From assembly GCA_054601695.1 (NCBI GenBank), contig BAAHQB010000041.1, positions 682,001-746,000 on the forward strand: a stretch of 64,000 bases of DNA, in the 5' to 3' direction. The notes beneath the pieces are model-generated. The model did not search any database. It was not told where the DNA came from and was given only the letters and a program-made list of their open reading frames with translations. Origin of the DNA: Amorphochlora amoebiformis (Eukaryota > Cercozoa > Chlorarachniophyceae). Positions 1-42,958 of this stretch are shown here, piece after piece; positions within the stretch are counted from its first letter, which is position 1; every line of letters starts with the position of its first letter. Both the position numbers and the translations under genes were made by a program.

Positions 1-141
1 GCTAGCACACTACTGGTGTCGGCTGGCGATATGAATACGACCGTAGAGCAAAAGAACGAGGAGTTTCGATTATCATATGGCGCATGCGTGGTTGAGAGCG
101 TCGTAGAGTACGTAAGGTCGCGCCGTGGTGAGCAAGATTGA
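1..141 (+). CDS. 3' end of an unidentified protein gene (partial)
   Basis: Frame 1 is open from the first base to a TGA at 139-141 and encodes about 46 residues of ordinary, charged composition (includes NEEFRLSYGACVVESVVEYV). The stretch lacks the TA repeats that dominate the surroundings, as other coding islands in this window do. It could be a terminal exon, or an internal exon ending at the GTAAGG donor at 112. It would be convergent with the DnaJ-ferredoxin gene, which ends at 362 on the other strand. I do not recognise the family. Confidence 0.4.
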   Translation, partial: ASTLLVSAGDMNTTVEQKNEEFRLSYGACVVESVVEYVRSRRGEQD

Positions 142-361
142 GAAGGAAAAAGACTACAGTAGGATAGCCACCTGGAGGGGAAGAATGTTAAGATAATGTG
201 TGTGGATGTGACGAGTGTATATTAGAGAAGTTAATATACTTTTTCCATACATACACATAGTATATATACATATATATATATATATATACATATATGCCCA
301 TCATAAAGGAAAGATAGCTCTCATTACCAGACAGAATTATCTTGGAATATTCCTCTCAGGG

Positions 362-6886
<6,525 letters not shown>

Positions 6887-8554
6887 AAAGTTTCAGAAAT
6901 ATCCTGCACGTACAAGCGACGCGTATTTGCATCAAAAACAAGTTTTTAATTTCAGTATAGGTTTTAGTACATATTTGCACTAGAAAGGAGAGATGGAGGA
7001 GAAAGTGATAGAGAGGGAGAGTGAGATAGGAAAGTAGAAGAGAGAAGAAGAGAGAAGAGCACAGAACGCGGAGAGAGTTAGGGAGAAGGAAAATGGCCGG
7101 TGCAACCTTCGCAAAATCGGAAGCCGGGTATCTCCTCGAATTCTTATGGGTCTTCCAAGCACACGTGACCGCGGATAATACCCCTCTGTACGACTAAAGA
7201 GATACAGAGCGCCGCCCACCGCGCAGAATAGGATGATCAGTCCAGAAAGCCGACCTGGTTTGTTGACGTACGCACAAAACCTCACCGGATGCCCCCCAAT
7301 CATTTGATTCAAAGCAAATCTTGGAGCTATGAACCCGTATTTGTCCATACATTTGGAAAACGAACGAAAAGCAGGTAGAGAGAATGAAAAAGGGGGGTAA
7401 TGGGGGGTTTATTGAGGGTCCAGACCACGCGACGCGGAATCCATTTTTCAACACAGCTTCTCTTGTAGGATAGATGAGAATTAGATGAATTGATCTGATT
7501 TGAACCTACCGGGTATATTGTTAGAGGTTCGATGACTATTAGCGGGCTAGTACAGTGAAGTGAGTGAACATTAAAGGGTAGGGTAGATTTCATTAGAGGT
7601 CAAATCTAGTCTGGAAACCCTCTAATATAGCCAAAGTATTAATTCCATAATTCTTGAATTAAAAGCGGCTTTCCAGTGTGTCCTTGGCTGATATCACACC
7701 CTACCCCTATCCGCCTGTTCTTGACGATGTAAATGTTACAAGGGAACTTTAATACTTATTTCAATATAAAATATTATGTGTGATATTCTGGAGTAGAATT
7801 TATATCGAAACACCATTTATTCCTTGCGTACCATCAAGTCGCTGGATTATCTTCCACAAAAGGGGTTTGGTAAATATATTCGAACCAGGGTTCCAATCAA
7901 CAGTGCAGAAGCATTTTCCCACTCTAGTATGACTTGGAAACTCGCCTCATTCTGTCAAAGGTTCTGTTGAAGAGCTGTAAAAATTGAGGTAAACAAGGGG
8001 ATTTTCACGCCTCTGGACCCCTCCCCTTGTGTATGCGGTGGACCTTTAGGGGGTATTGGTATGGAGTTGGAGGAAATGAGAGGAAATGGGAAGGAGACAG
8101 AAAGTGAGAGGTAGGAGAGGTAGGTGAACCATCTGCACGTGACTGTTCCCTGTGTGCTTTACAGTCGTTCAAGCTGGCCAGATTCAACAAGGCATAGGTC
8201 TGGTGCCATTTTTGGATACGTAGTTAGGAGTCTGATCGCAGAGGCATTATCTCGATCAATAGATGTACACAATTGTGAGCCCCGCAGCCGGCATAAGTTC
8301 AATTTTAAGACGTACATAACATTATTTCAGCAGTATTATTACAGCCCCTCCAGCTAATGTTAATGATTGTATTAATATTAACTAGATTAACTACTGTAAT
8401 ATTTATGAGCCTCACTACTATCTACATGCTTATAACTAGTATGATTATGATTATGTATCACATTCGAAGTTCGCATAGACGGTAGCGCGCCTTGATAATC
8501 ATAATAATTTCAGATAGAAACCACAGGGCTAGCGATAGTTTCGGTAACTTTAAA
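6887..8554. other. Spacer between two minus-strand genes; nothing firmly identified
   Basis: About 1.7 kb of mostly non-repetitive DNA. A minus-strand open frame (7348-6980) contains a possible membrane segment (SGLIILFCAVGGALYLF) after a basic stretch. It runs into low-complexity DNA and I found no consistent splice partners, so I do not call it a gene. The spacer should hold the 5' region of the DnaJ-ferredoxin gene and the 3' flank of the aquaporin gene. Confidence 0.4.
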
Positions 8555-8692
8555 TTATGCACTAGACCTTTTGTTGGGCTTAAATGCGTTGTAGGTGGCC
8601 CCGCCAAGGACAGCTATTGTTACACAAATTAGTTATACTAGCGGCTAGTATTATGTATATGTATATATAAATATGTTTACTATATATATATA

Positions 8693-8739
<47 letters not shown>

Positions 8740-10115
8740 ATATATATACATATATATAATATATGTATATATATATATATATATATGTACATAGGACATC
8801 TCGATTTATAGTATTTATTGCATAACTTCACATAAAATAATATTTCTATATGCTATACATACATGTGGATATTATACGTTTCACAAAGTGAGGGTATTTT
8901 ATACTCATATCTATAATTACATACGTACGTACAAAAACAATTATAACTATTATTGTTATTACTCCTATTACTGTTCTTTTGTATACATATGTACATATAT
9001 ATATATATATATATGTATATAAATATATATATATAAAATACATATATATATATGTGTATATATATACATATATATATATATATATTTATGCATCCAAACA
9101 CATGTATATTTGTTTTCATATTTTGTTTATATATGTGTATATAGTTATATATATGTTTAGATATTATATATAATATATATATATTATACATATATATGTA
9201 TATATGTATGTAAACATACATGCGTACATAGATATGTACTTGTTTAAGTAAATAATAATTATGTAATACCTACAGAGATTCATATTTATGTAATTATATA
9301 ATTATTATATACTTAAACAAGTACATATCCATGTATGCATGTATGTTTACATACACATATATATACATATACACGTATATTGTACAAAATATAACATATA
9401 TAGAGAAATATATTTGTATGTATATACTAAATCATATAAGAGGCTACCTCCAATCACCGGACCAACAGTATACAACCACGCCGACTTGAATGCAACGGGT
9501 CCCCAACCCGTCACTGCGGTCACTAATCTTGGTCTGAGAAATTCAAAAGTAATCTTTATAACCGTTTCGTGTTTTCTATTTTTCGAAAATAGGTTTACCC
9601 TAGATCGCGGGCTGGGTTCATGCCACAACCAGTGAGAGGAGCGAAGGTATTGACTAGGGTCATGACTGTGGCGCCGACGAGGGCAGGAGTTGCTTGCTGT
9701 GAGATTGAAGTTAGAATGTATGTTATGTATGGATATTTTATATAATGTTTACACATTCATATATATATATATATATATGTGCATATATATATATGTATAT
9801 ATATATACACACATATATATATACATATATACATATATATATATATGTGTGTGTATATATATGTATATAAATGTATATGTATAGCTGTGGGATTATAAAT
9901 ATACACACATATATATATATATATATATGTACATATATATATATAAATATATTTACACTACATATTTATTTACATCTGTATATTTATATATATGTATGTA
10001 TTATACATTTAGATGTAAATATGCGTATGTATATGTGTAATATACATGTATATTAAATGATATACACAAAAATACTATATATATATACATATATATACAT
10101 ACATATATGAGCATA

Positions 10116-10166
<51 letters not shown>

Positions 10167-10365
10167 ACACCTTGGGAATAGTATTATCTTCATCGGAGAG
10201 GGCGAAGACAAAGAAGCTTAAAAAACTCGTTGCCATGATCTCAATGGCAAGATGAGAGCCGGGACCCTAGCGTCGGTACGCGGTTCAGCGTTAGTATTCA
10301 CAGTACTCAAAGGACATAAACAAGAAGAAATATGTAACTATTTGAAATCTCATATATAAATACAC

Positions 10366-10403
<38 letters not shown>

Positions 10404-10844
10404 AATTTACATATTAATACATATATGTGCACGTGGTGCTCTGATCGTCGGCCTGATTTTTAACCATAATCTTCCCTAACCCTAACCCTAACCCTAACCC
10501 TCACTATAGCCCCACCCAGTGGAGGAGTCAATGGTCCTAGGACTAAGACATGCTGAATAATCTGATCCTAACCCTCACCTATACACTAAACCTAACCCTA
10601 ACATCCTAACCCTCCTTACCTTACCCTTTCCCCCACCCTTACCCTAACCCTAACCCTAACCCTAAACCTAACCCTAACCCTAAGTTCTGCTGTGGTTGCT
10701 CGCAGCATAACAGCCCCAATAAGTTTCGGAGACAATGGCCCTAGGGCTAAGACATGCTGAATAGTCTGATCCTAACCCCAAGTGAATAGATATGTGTATA
10801 TATATAGGTATATGTACATAGGTATAGACATATACACACACATG

Positions 10845-10878
<34 letters not shown>

Positions 10879-11450
10879 ATATATGTATATATGTATACAT
10901 AATATACATATATATATATACATATACGTACGTACATTGTTTATTCTGTAAACATGCTCACAAATATACCCGAACATACTTAGGATCAGCAATCAACCCA
11001 AACGCCCCATTGTAAATCTGAGCGGACGCAACACTTCCCCTCTTGATGCCCTCCTTCACCTCGAGAGCCTGAGTCAATGTTAGTGTGATCGATATAAAAA
11101 CACAAGGTTTCTACTGTTTGGTCGGATTAAAAGAGAGTTCAAGATTTTGACGGTCATGAGTAAAAATGTATGTAGGTAGTAATACGGGAAAGGTTCGATA
11201 TTCGAGAGGGCGGAGACTCTGCCGGAGAGTATCAATAAACATACCTGTATACCATGACGGAACAGTCCGTATGTACCAAGGGACGCGACAGTAGCGCCAA
11301 GCATCTAGAATATTGTGTAACAGGATATATTATATATTTATACATATGTATGTATGCGTATATATATATATATATATATATAAAAATATATATTGAGACA
11401 TTTCTAAAAAACACATACGTGATATATATATAGATATATATATATATGTA

Positions 11451-11489
<39 letters not shown>

Positions 11490-11557
11490 CTTAGGATGGA
11501 GGGCCTCAAAGGCAATCACACATATTACACACACATATGTATATTATACATGCATCA

Positions 11558-11596
<39 letters not shown>

Positions 11597-11741
11597 ATAG
11601 ATATATCCAATAATATATATATATATAAATATGTATGTATACATAGATTTTGTATTTAAATGTATTACACATTTACATTTATTTTTCTATCTACACGTAT
11701 GACACACACACCACACACACATCCCCATACGTATATATACA

Positions 11742-11779
<38 letters not shown>

Positions 11780-12693
11780 GTAAACGGAGGGAGAGAGAAA
11801 TGTATTTAATATATGCTGGCATATTCTAACATGGTATTTCTAGGGTCAGCGCTAAGTTGCCTGGGAACTGACGTAGTACGGAATGTGTTCTGCGGGAAAA
11901 TCGTCCGGCTTATTAATTGCGAGACTAGCAGTGATGGCAGGGTTAATGTGCGCACCACTAATATCTCCAATCGAGTAAACTGAGTCGAAAACAACACATA
12001 AATATCTCCTTGGGCGTTTTATCCAATTCGAAATCACATCTAAATCCCATCTCTGAACCCGACGTTCAACCCAGGTTAAGAAATTAGGTACAAACCTACG
12101 AGCATAACCGTTGCTCCCCAGACAGCTGAGACACCAAAGGGACCGATGGGGTAATTAGCGTACTTGAGCGCTCCAACCACTCCACATCCAATACTGATAA
12201 GAGCGCCAGTCCCGATGGTTTCCGCCAGACACTTTTGGAAGAGCGTATACTCTGGCTCCTCGATCTGGAGAGGTAATACATCGATGTCTTATGTCAGAAA
12301 TCGTCAGAACCATCCTGGGGCAGCTAAATTCGCAGCACCCAAACCCACACGAAACATATCAGCACCAGGAAGGTACGCGGCCATGTATAACCACCCCCTA
12401 TGACCCCATATCCTCTAATACGTTCTTGCATCCCAAACACACTCGAATTTCACTGAGACCACCCTGTACCCACTGCTGTATCCTCCTGGACTCCAGACCT
12501 GCTTGGAAGAGCCGTCGGCTGCAATCTCCTCAGCATGTGCGACGGGCATCGCCATGACGGCTAGCAGCGAAGCACCAGCTCCAACAGTCCCGACGAAAGC
12601 CATGCGGTAGTGTTTGGGAGTTGGAGAGAAGCGAAAAGCTTTCCCATGGACGTTGGGGCGAGCCGCGCGGCGGAGGGCACGAAGGAGGCGCAT
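8555..12693 (-). CDS. Aquaporin / aquaglyceroporin (MIP family) with organelle-like N-terminal extension
   Basis: Eight exons (12693-12499, 12264-12096, 11979-11861, 11304-11245, 11068-10970, 9696-9599, 9533-9448, 8613-8555) join in phase to 294 aa. MIP channels pass water or small polyols through membranes. Both pore half-helices are present: [10 protein letters not shown] (NPA at 134-136) and [13 protein letters not shown] (NPA at 241-243). Asp after NPAR is typical of glycerol facilitators. [18 protein letters not shown] and [16 protein letters not shown] match helices of the fold. Residues 1-30 are Arg-rich and are followed by a hydrophobic stretch ending AHAEE, resembling a bipartite organelle presequence (inference). 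The intron after exon 3 starts with GC (CAG|GCAACT), which restores the conserved YYVSSQ segment. The intron between exons 6 and 7 is only 65 nt, while others exceed 1 kb. Stop at 8555-8557. Confidence 0.92.
10473..10777. repeat. Telomere-like CCCTAA arrays with two copies of an interspersed repeat
   Basis: In an intron of the aquaporin gene, runs of CCCTAACCCTAA (10477-10501 and about 10613-10682) alternate with two copies (10506-10572 and 10711-10777) of a repeat with core CTAAGACATGCTGAATAATC, seen elsewhere in the window. The telomere type is TTAGGG. Confidence 0.9.
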
Positions 12694-13831
12694 AGACGGG
12701 TCTTTTGTGGGTCGTCGAGCTGTGACATAGCTGAGTGACAGATTGTCTAAATGGAGCACTATTAAAGGTTGATTAAGATAATAGATATTAAACATAGAAA
12801 TTTGATATATCGATATATAGTTTTGATTGCACGAGTCATTCGCGGGACGATCTGTGGCCTTCGGGCCCATAATGGCCCTACGGAGCGTCTTATTCACGAT
12901 CGCAGCCCTATGGTCAATGTATGGGCGACCTAGAAGCAGTCTATGTATCAGTCAGGAGAAGTTTCTGCGAAAGATGAACTGGTAAAGCATGCATTTTTGT
13001 CAATTTGGGCAAGTTCTCAAATTTCTTGGAAGCTTTTTGGTGGTGACGGGGAGATTAGTCCTTCACCAGCCACTTACATTAATTTTCAACTTTCTGCAGA
13101 CACTCACATATATAAACTTTCCTTAATCTTCTTCGTTTATACGGGAGCACCTTCTACAGGGAGGAAGATATCTGTATATAAATGCCACCACGTGCCTCAC
13201 CCAATCCTGCTCTGTGCCCTGCACGATTTATATATTGGATCTGTCGCTTCCGCCAGTGAGGTGGATATCTACGACCATAGATAGATACTCGAAACCCATC
13301 GCTTGTTCGGGCTAGTTCAGAGTTGGGTTGGGTTTGGGTTACGGTCGCGGTTGGGGTTCAAGGATGAATTACTTTTACAACCTAGGGCGGCTGCTCCTAA
13401 GCCCAAGCCTAAAGAGGATGTACGTTCCTAACCGTAACCTTGACACTTCACCTCCTAATCCTAGCCTCGTCCCAGCCTTAGTGACCAAAATTGGTTCTAA
13501 TTCAGATATCTGTCGCGGAGATCGAAATATCTCAACACATGAAGGAGGGAGATGAGGTATTCGCTAAGCTACAAGAATCTGTTATGTGTGTATATACATG
13601 TATATGTTATACACTCGTACACACACGGACATATGTGTAAATATATATATACAAATATGTAATATTTGTATACGTACACATATGTATAGTACACACACAG
13701 TGTAATATACATAAATAATATTAACATACATATATATATATATGTATATATGTGCAAATATATATTTCTATTTATATACATGTATTATATATTATACTTA
13801 TATATACATATATATATATATATATATACCG

Positions 13832-13878
<47 letters not shown>

Positions 13879-14048
13879 TACAACATATATATATATATAT
13901 ATTATACATATATATATATATATATATAAATGTATACATACATATATATATATATATATATACATGTACACATAGATCAAATATCCTTGTGAGTGCATGC
14001 ATGTACATGTATATACATACATACATTTATATATATATATATATATAT

Positions 14049-14093
<45 letters not shown>

Positions 14094-14258
14094 GTACATA
14101 TATAGATATATTGTATTTACATATACGAATACATATTAATATTCTTTGCCAATTGCCTTAAAAAATTCCTATTTGCGTACCCCAAACTCACCCTAACCTA
14201 ACCTTAACCTAAACTCAACCTCAAACATAACAAACTGTTATCCCTAATATAAACTCAG
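12694..14258. other. Divergent spacer between aquaporin and PP2C genes
   Basis: This interval must contain the promoters of both divergent genes. It holds mixed-composition DNA up to about 13560, degenerate G-strand telomere-like sequence at 13320-13360, TA microsatellite from about 13725 to 14115, and degenerate CCTAA-type repeats at 14185-14250. Two plus-strand open frames (12943-13284, 13328-13555) have no family resemblance or splice support. An upstream 5' exon of the PP2C gene could lie here, because the assumed start ATG directly follows an AG. Confidence 0.5.
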
Positions 14259-36364
<22,106 letters not shown>

Positions 36365-36864
36365 TTAATCGTCTAGCTTCTATAGCTTATAATAAATTTC
36401 CCAAATGCAACTAGTGCAATTGAGGAGGAGACATGTAAAATATTAAATTTTTCGATTGAAGTTGAATCATTGACTATACTACTATAGATACTAACTAGAC
36501 TAATATAGATTGAGACTACAATCCAGACAACGTACCGATATCTATGATACTACTAGATTATTACTAGATTAGCGATACGCTAGATACGTCTAGTACATGC
36601 ATACGGATCCAATGTAGCGAATAAACTATTGAATTTCACTGATTAATATTCTAAATATTAAGGATTAAATGTGATATCTATCACAACTAGACAATACAAG
36701 ATTTGTACAATGTTACTTAATAAACTATAGACGTATCTGGGTATGAGCTCTATCTAGCTCGATTCCGGCACCTACATAGCCAGATCCTAGAGGGCACGGA
36801 CTAGACGGACACGTGGCCCGTTGAAACGAAAGGCTGGAAGTAGTTTGTGATATACTAGTTGAAG
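36365..36864. other. Convergent spacer between PP2C and HIT-family genes
   Basis: Mixed AT-rich unique sequence without long TA arrays. It must hold both 3' ends; AATAAA-like words (AATAAATTTC near 36392, GAATAAACTA near 36618) are present, but I cannot assign a poly(A) site. Confidence 0.5.
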
Positions 36865-37020
36865 TTAGAGTTTGGAGCGACTTTGGAGAGGTTCTCCCAA
36901 TGCCTCGTTCAATAAGTCGTGTAGCCATAACTCTTCGTTGATGGGCTTACAGACCATACCCGAATCTGCCATATATATACAGTATAATGTAAGTATATAT
37001 ATATATATTATATATATATA

Positions 37021-37068
<48 letters not shown>

Positions 37069-37153
37069 CATATGTAGATGCGTACAATACTGCGCAACAA
37101 ACGCATAATCTAGATATTGGCACATACATATTATTTGAATACATATACACGTA

Positions 37154-37251
<98 letters not shown>

Positions 37252-37611
37252 CATATATATATATGTATAAATGTATCTATACATGCATATATGTGTATAT
37301 GCACATGCATATATATTCAAACCAATTACCCTAATAAGGTAAGGTCTCTTGATAATGTCCGGATGTATATATGTATACAATATCACATTTAAATATGATA
37401 TATACATATATGTATATGCATCTGTAAGTACACACACATATGTGTATGTGTATATATATGTATTTATAATTATATGTAATATATATGTGTATGTATATAT
37501 ATATGTGTATAAGTATATATGTATATATGTATGTGTGTATGTGTATATAAATATATATGTATATAAATATATATATATATATATATGTACATATGTATAT
37601 GTATGTATGTA

Positions 37612-37667
<56 letters not shown>

Positions 37668-38489
37668 TCAAACCTATCGAGTCCCCTTGTAGTGCATCTG
37701 GTCTCGTTAGGGCAAGGGCCTTCGCAATCTTATCCTCATTCAACAACTCGAATACCTCCTTCCTGGTTACTATCCACTCTCCTATAGATGTACATGCATA
37801 TGTGAATATACATACATATATATATATATAATATGTATGTGTATGTGTATATATATGTACAACGAATGAATTGAGAGAGGAAGAGAGAGAGAGAAAGAGA
37901 GAGAGAGAGGAAGAGAGAGAGAGGAAAAGAGAGAGAGGGGAAGAGAGAGGGAGGAAGAGAGAGGGAGGAAAAGAGAGAGAGAGAGGAAGAGAGAGAGAGA
38001 GAGGAAGAGAGAGAGAGAGGAAGAGAGAAAGTGAGGAAGAGAGAGAGAGAGGAAGAGAGAGAGAGAGGAAGAGAGAGAGAGAGAGGAAGAGAGAGAGAGA
38101 GAGAGGAAGAGAGAGAGAGAGAGAGGAAGAGAGAGAGAGAGAGACGAAGAGAGAGAAAGGAAGAGAGAGAGAGAGAAAGGAAGAGAGAGAGAGAGAAAGG
38201 AAGAGAGAGAGAGAGAGGAAGAGAGAGAGAGAGGAAGAGAGAGAGAGAGGAAGAGAGAGAGAGAGGAAGAGAGAGAGAGAGGAAGAGAGAAGAGAGAGAG
38301 AGGAAGAGAGAGAGAGAGAGAGGAAGAGAGAGAGAGAGGAAGAGAGAGAGAGAGGAAGAGAGAGAGAGAGGAAGAGAGAGAGAGGAAGAGAGAGAGAGAG
38401 GAAGAGAGAGAGAGAGGAAGAGAGAGAAGAGAGGAAGAGAGAGAGAGGAAGAGAGAGAGAGAGAGGAAGAGAGAGAGAGAGAGAGAGGA

Positions 38490-38550
<61 letters not shown>

Positions 38551-39413
38551 GAGAGAGAGAGAGAGAGAGGAAGAGAGAGAGAGAGAGAGAGGAAGAGAGA
38601 GAGAGAGAGAGAGAGAGAGTGAGAGAAAGGGACAGAGAGAGAGACAGGAAGAGACAGAGAAAGGAAGAGAGGGAGAGAGGAAGAGAGAGAGAGAGAGAGA
38701 GGAAGAGAGAGAGGGAGGAAGAGAGAGAGAGAGGAAGAGAGAGAGAGAGAGGAAGAGTGAGAGAGAGAGGAGATACGTAGGGGATGCTATCTTTTCTCTT
38801 GTTCTATCTCTTCTTTCTCTTGTTCTATCTCCTGTTCTATCTCTTCTTTCTCTTGTTCTATCTCTCTTTTCTCTTGTTCTATCTCTTCTTTCTCTTGTCC
38901 TATCTCTTTTTTTTTTTCTCTCTCTGTCTCTCTTGTTCTATCTCTTCTTTCTCTTGTTCTATCTCTTCTATCTCTTGTTCTATCTCTTCTTTCTCTTGTT
39001 CTATCTCTCTTTTTTTTTTCTCTCTGTCCCTCTCTCCTCTCCTTCTCAACGAAATTTTTTTTCTTCCCATCTTATCTCTCTTTTTCCCTCTGTAATCCGA
39101 AAAAAGAATCGGGTATACATGTAATATATATATATATTATATATTTATATATAATATATATAATATATATATATATATAATATCTACATATATATACATA
39201 TATATATATATATGTAAATATATAAAATTATTTTAAAATATAAATATATACAAATATATATATATATATACATATAATATATATATATATATATTTATAT
39301 GTATACATATATATATATATATATATACATCCATATAAATGTATCTATATGTATATATATATATATAACTGTGTACGGATGTAAACATATATCCAGCATA
39401 TACACATACATAC

Positions 39414-39458
<45 letters not shown>

Positions 39459-39488
39459 ACATACAAATACATACATACACACACGAAT

Positions 39489-39521
<33 letters not shown>

Positions 39522-39913
39522 TACACATACATAAAACACCCCAACGAAAATACCCGCCATCATCCCGGCCCCAATTCTCTGCCCGAGCCCCAGCGGCGAC
39601 TCGTGATAGGCGTCACTCCCCCTCAGAAAGACGTACACCCCCATTCTCCTCTCCCCCCCCCCTTTACGGTTGGCCAGACCCGAGATGAGAAAGTTGTAAG
39701 TTAGGTTAAATTGAGTGGTTGCCGTGGTGATGACATTCGAGACCTGGATTGGTGGGTTGTTGTTGTGGGTGTTGGATTGTGAATGTGTGTTGTGTGTGTG
39801 TGTGTATGTGTGTATGTATTTTTTGGAAATATGTTTTTTGTGTCGATGTTTTATGGGATATGTGGATGTATATTTATGGATATGGATATGTATGTTTATG
39901 GATATGGATAGGC

Positions 39914-39954
<41 letters not shown>

Positions 39955-40088
39955 TTCAGATACATTTACATTTACATGTATATTATACGTATACATATGC
40001 ATATACATATACCCATATACAAATACATATACAAATATATACAGATATATAATGTACATATACATATACATACATATCAATATGTATA

Positions 40089-40127
<39 letters not shown>

Positions 40128-40245
40128 GTATACATATACATATACCTATAGATGTACATATAGATATACATGCATAAATACGTATATAGACATATATGTA
40201 TATGCATATACTTATTTATATTTTATATATATATATATATATATG

Positions 40246-40285
<40 letters not shown>

Positions 40286-40348
40286 TTAAATATGCATATA
40301 TACACAGCACACACACACACACACTCAATATATATATATATATATATA

Positions 40349-40395
<47 letters not shown>

Positions 40396-41050
40396 CACGT
40401 ACACATACACACAGACTTTTAACACGGATTTTACACAAAATTCTAACCCCCTATTTTTTTCCTCCGGAATTTCGCTATAGCTATCAATCTTATATTACTA
40501 TCGCTCACTACTGGAACATATATATATAGCAATATTAGATACTGCAACATTATATACTGCAACATTAGTTTCTCAGTCTCTCGATTACCGCCAATGCGAT
40601 GTCCTTGGGATCCCGGCCCAGAAAGCATACGCTAGCTGCGGGGTAGCCTTTTACTATCGCTGCGCTAACCTGTATATATTTAAATTAATTTTTCGTTTTT
40701 AATATTATTATTATTTTCATCGTTATTGTTATTAATATTATTATTATTATTATTATTATTATGTAATTAATATACGCTATGTATATGTATATATTTATGT
40801 GCAATATACTTATGTATATGTATATATTTATGTATAATATACTTATGTATACGTATACGAGATATTGGGCTCAGAAAGCAAAGCATACACTAGCTGCTAT
40901 ATATATATATATATATATTGCATATATACATATATATATATATATAAATATATACATATATGTGGGTAAAATTTAACAATGTTGCTCGATCCTTAATGTA
41001 TAAAAATATGTATACTATTACATTATATATGTTTATATATATATTACATG

Positions 41051-41092
<42 letters not shown>

Positions 41093-41101
41093 ATATATAT
41101 T

Positions 41102-41135
<34 letters not shown>

Positions 41136-41207
41136 TAATATATATTACATACATATATATATATATATATATTATATTTATATATATATATATATATATA
41201 TATAAAT

Positions 41208-41244
<37 letters not shown>

Positions 41245-41333
41245 GCTCTATATGTAGTACCTTTCCCTCTTTCATATCCCATCGCTTCTTGGACAGGGGG
41301 TACTTATCAATCGGATAGGACTAATGTATATAC

Positions 41334-41380
<47 letters not shown>

Positions 41381-41384
41381 TATA

Positions 41385-41428
<44 letters not shown>

Positions 41429-41435
41429 CATATTA

Positions 41436-41481
<46 letters not shown>

Positions 41482-41799
41482 GTATGAATCCTCTCAAATA
41501 CATTTTCGCACATAAGTTTTTCATATAGGATAAGAGAGGAAACATATGTATCTACATATATACATACATAATACACAGATATGTATATATGTATATAATA
41601 TATAATATATATGTATATATATATATATGTATGAACACATATACAAACCTCATGTTGAACCCACACGTGTGCATGAATGTGGTTCTGGCTCGCCCCTGCC
41701 CCCGGAGCGTTAAAGTTAATGCACAGTGACCGCTGATATATAGAGTAAGTGGGTGATTAGTTAAGCTTATGAAATATATGTAAGAAGATAGATTTGTGC

Positions 41800-41831
<32 letters not shown>

Positions 41832-41871
41832 GTATATATAAGCATGTATGCAATTATATATAAATATATAT

Positions 41872-41903
<32 letters not shown>

Positions 41904-42009
41904 CATATTATATATATATATATATATATGCCCAAGATCGTTAAGGTTTATGCAAAGTGGCCGCTGAGATATCAAGTTGAGAGTGGAGAAACACAGATAT
42001 AGAGATTAG

Positions 42010-42040
<31 letters not shown>

Positions 42041-42263
42041 GTATGCATATACATATACATATATTTATATACATGTATATTTATATATATATATATATAT
42101 AATATATATATATAACGCATTAGTCAGAGAGAGAAGGGGATTGTATACATGTGATATATATATATATATATATACAAATATATTCATATATATATATATG
42201 TTTATGCATGTGTATTAAATGTAATATGTAACAATATATATACATATATATATATATACACAC

Positions 42264-42298
<35 letters not shown>

Positions 42299-42691
42299 AC
42301 ATATGTATATATTTATGTGCATGTGTCTCGAATAAAACACGTTAATATAAAACACGTTAATATTTCTAATGTATAATATATATATATATATATATATTTA
42401 TACATATACATATATATATATATATATATATATGCATACAGTCATATGCATACATACACATACGCATATACACAGATCTCACTCGTGGTAGGATGGTCTG
42501 CGTAAACGCCAGTGTGGTTAAATCCACAATATCTTCAAAAAGTAGAGCCTTTGTTGTTCGAGTTAGGTTTAGAGTTCACATACAAAATCTGTGTAACATT
42601 TACATGTATTACAATATATATATATATGTTTTATATAAATATATCTTACATATATATATGCATATATAAGCCGTAAAAATATATACATATA

Positions 42692-42722
<31 letters not shown>

Positions 42723-42925
42723 CATAAATACACAACGTATCATTGGTGTGATATGTACATGTTTATTGTGGATGATATATACCTGTTTCCTACGGTTAGC
42801 TTCTTCGTCAAGAGTAGGGACTAGTAGGCCATGACCATCAGTCTGTTGCGGCGCGATATTAACTGAGTTATGATGAATGTAATTATGTATATAGCATGTA
42901 TGTGTATCTTCGTATCGCAAAAAAC

Positions 42926-42958
<33 letters not shown>

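Noticed and set aside
12291-12386. Minus-strand frame [20 protein letters not shown] in the first aquaporin intron
   Set aside because: The flanking aquaporin exons join directly in phase without it, and it ends in a stop after GWF. It may be an alternative exon but there is no support.
37871-39124. 417-codon open frame of Glu/Arg repeats
   Set aside because: It translates the GA/TC tract. All three frames and the reverse strand are similarly open, and it lies inside an intron of the HIT-family gene.
39554-39743. Exon first taken for a mitochondrial carrier ([10 protein letters not shown] ... GAGMMAG)
   Set aside because: No carrier signature (PxD/ExxK/R) follows, and phases join it on both sides to the HIT-family exons, where [10 protein letters not shown] and GVYVFLRG fit the expected strands.
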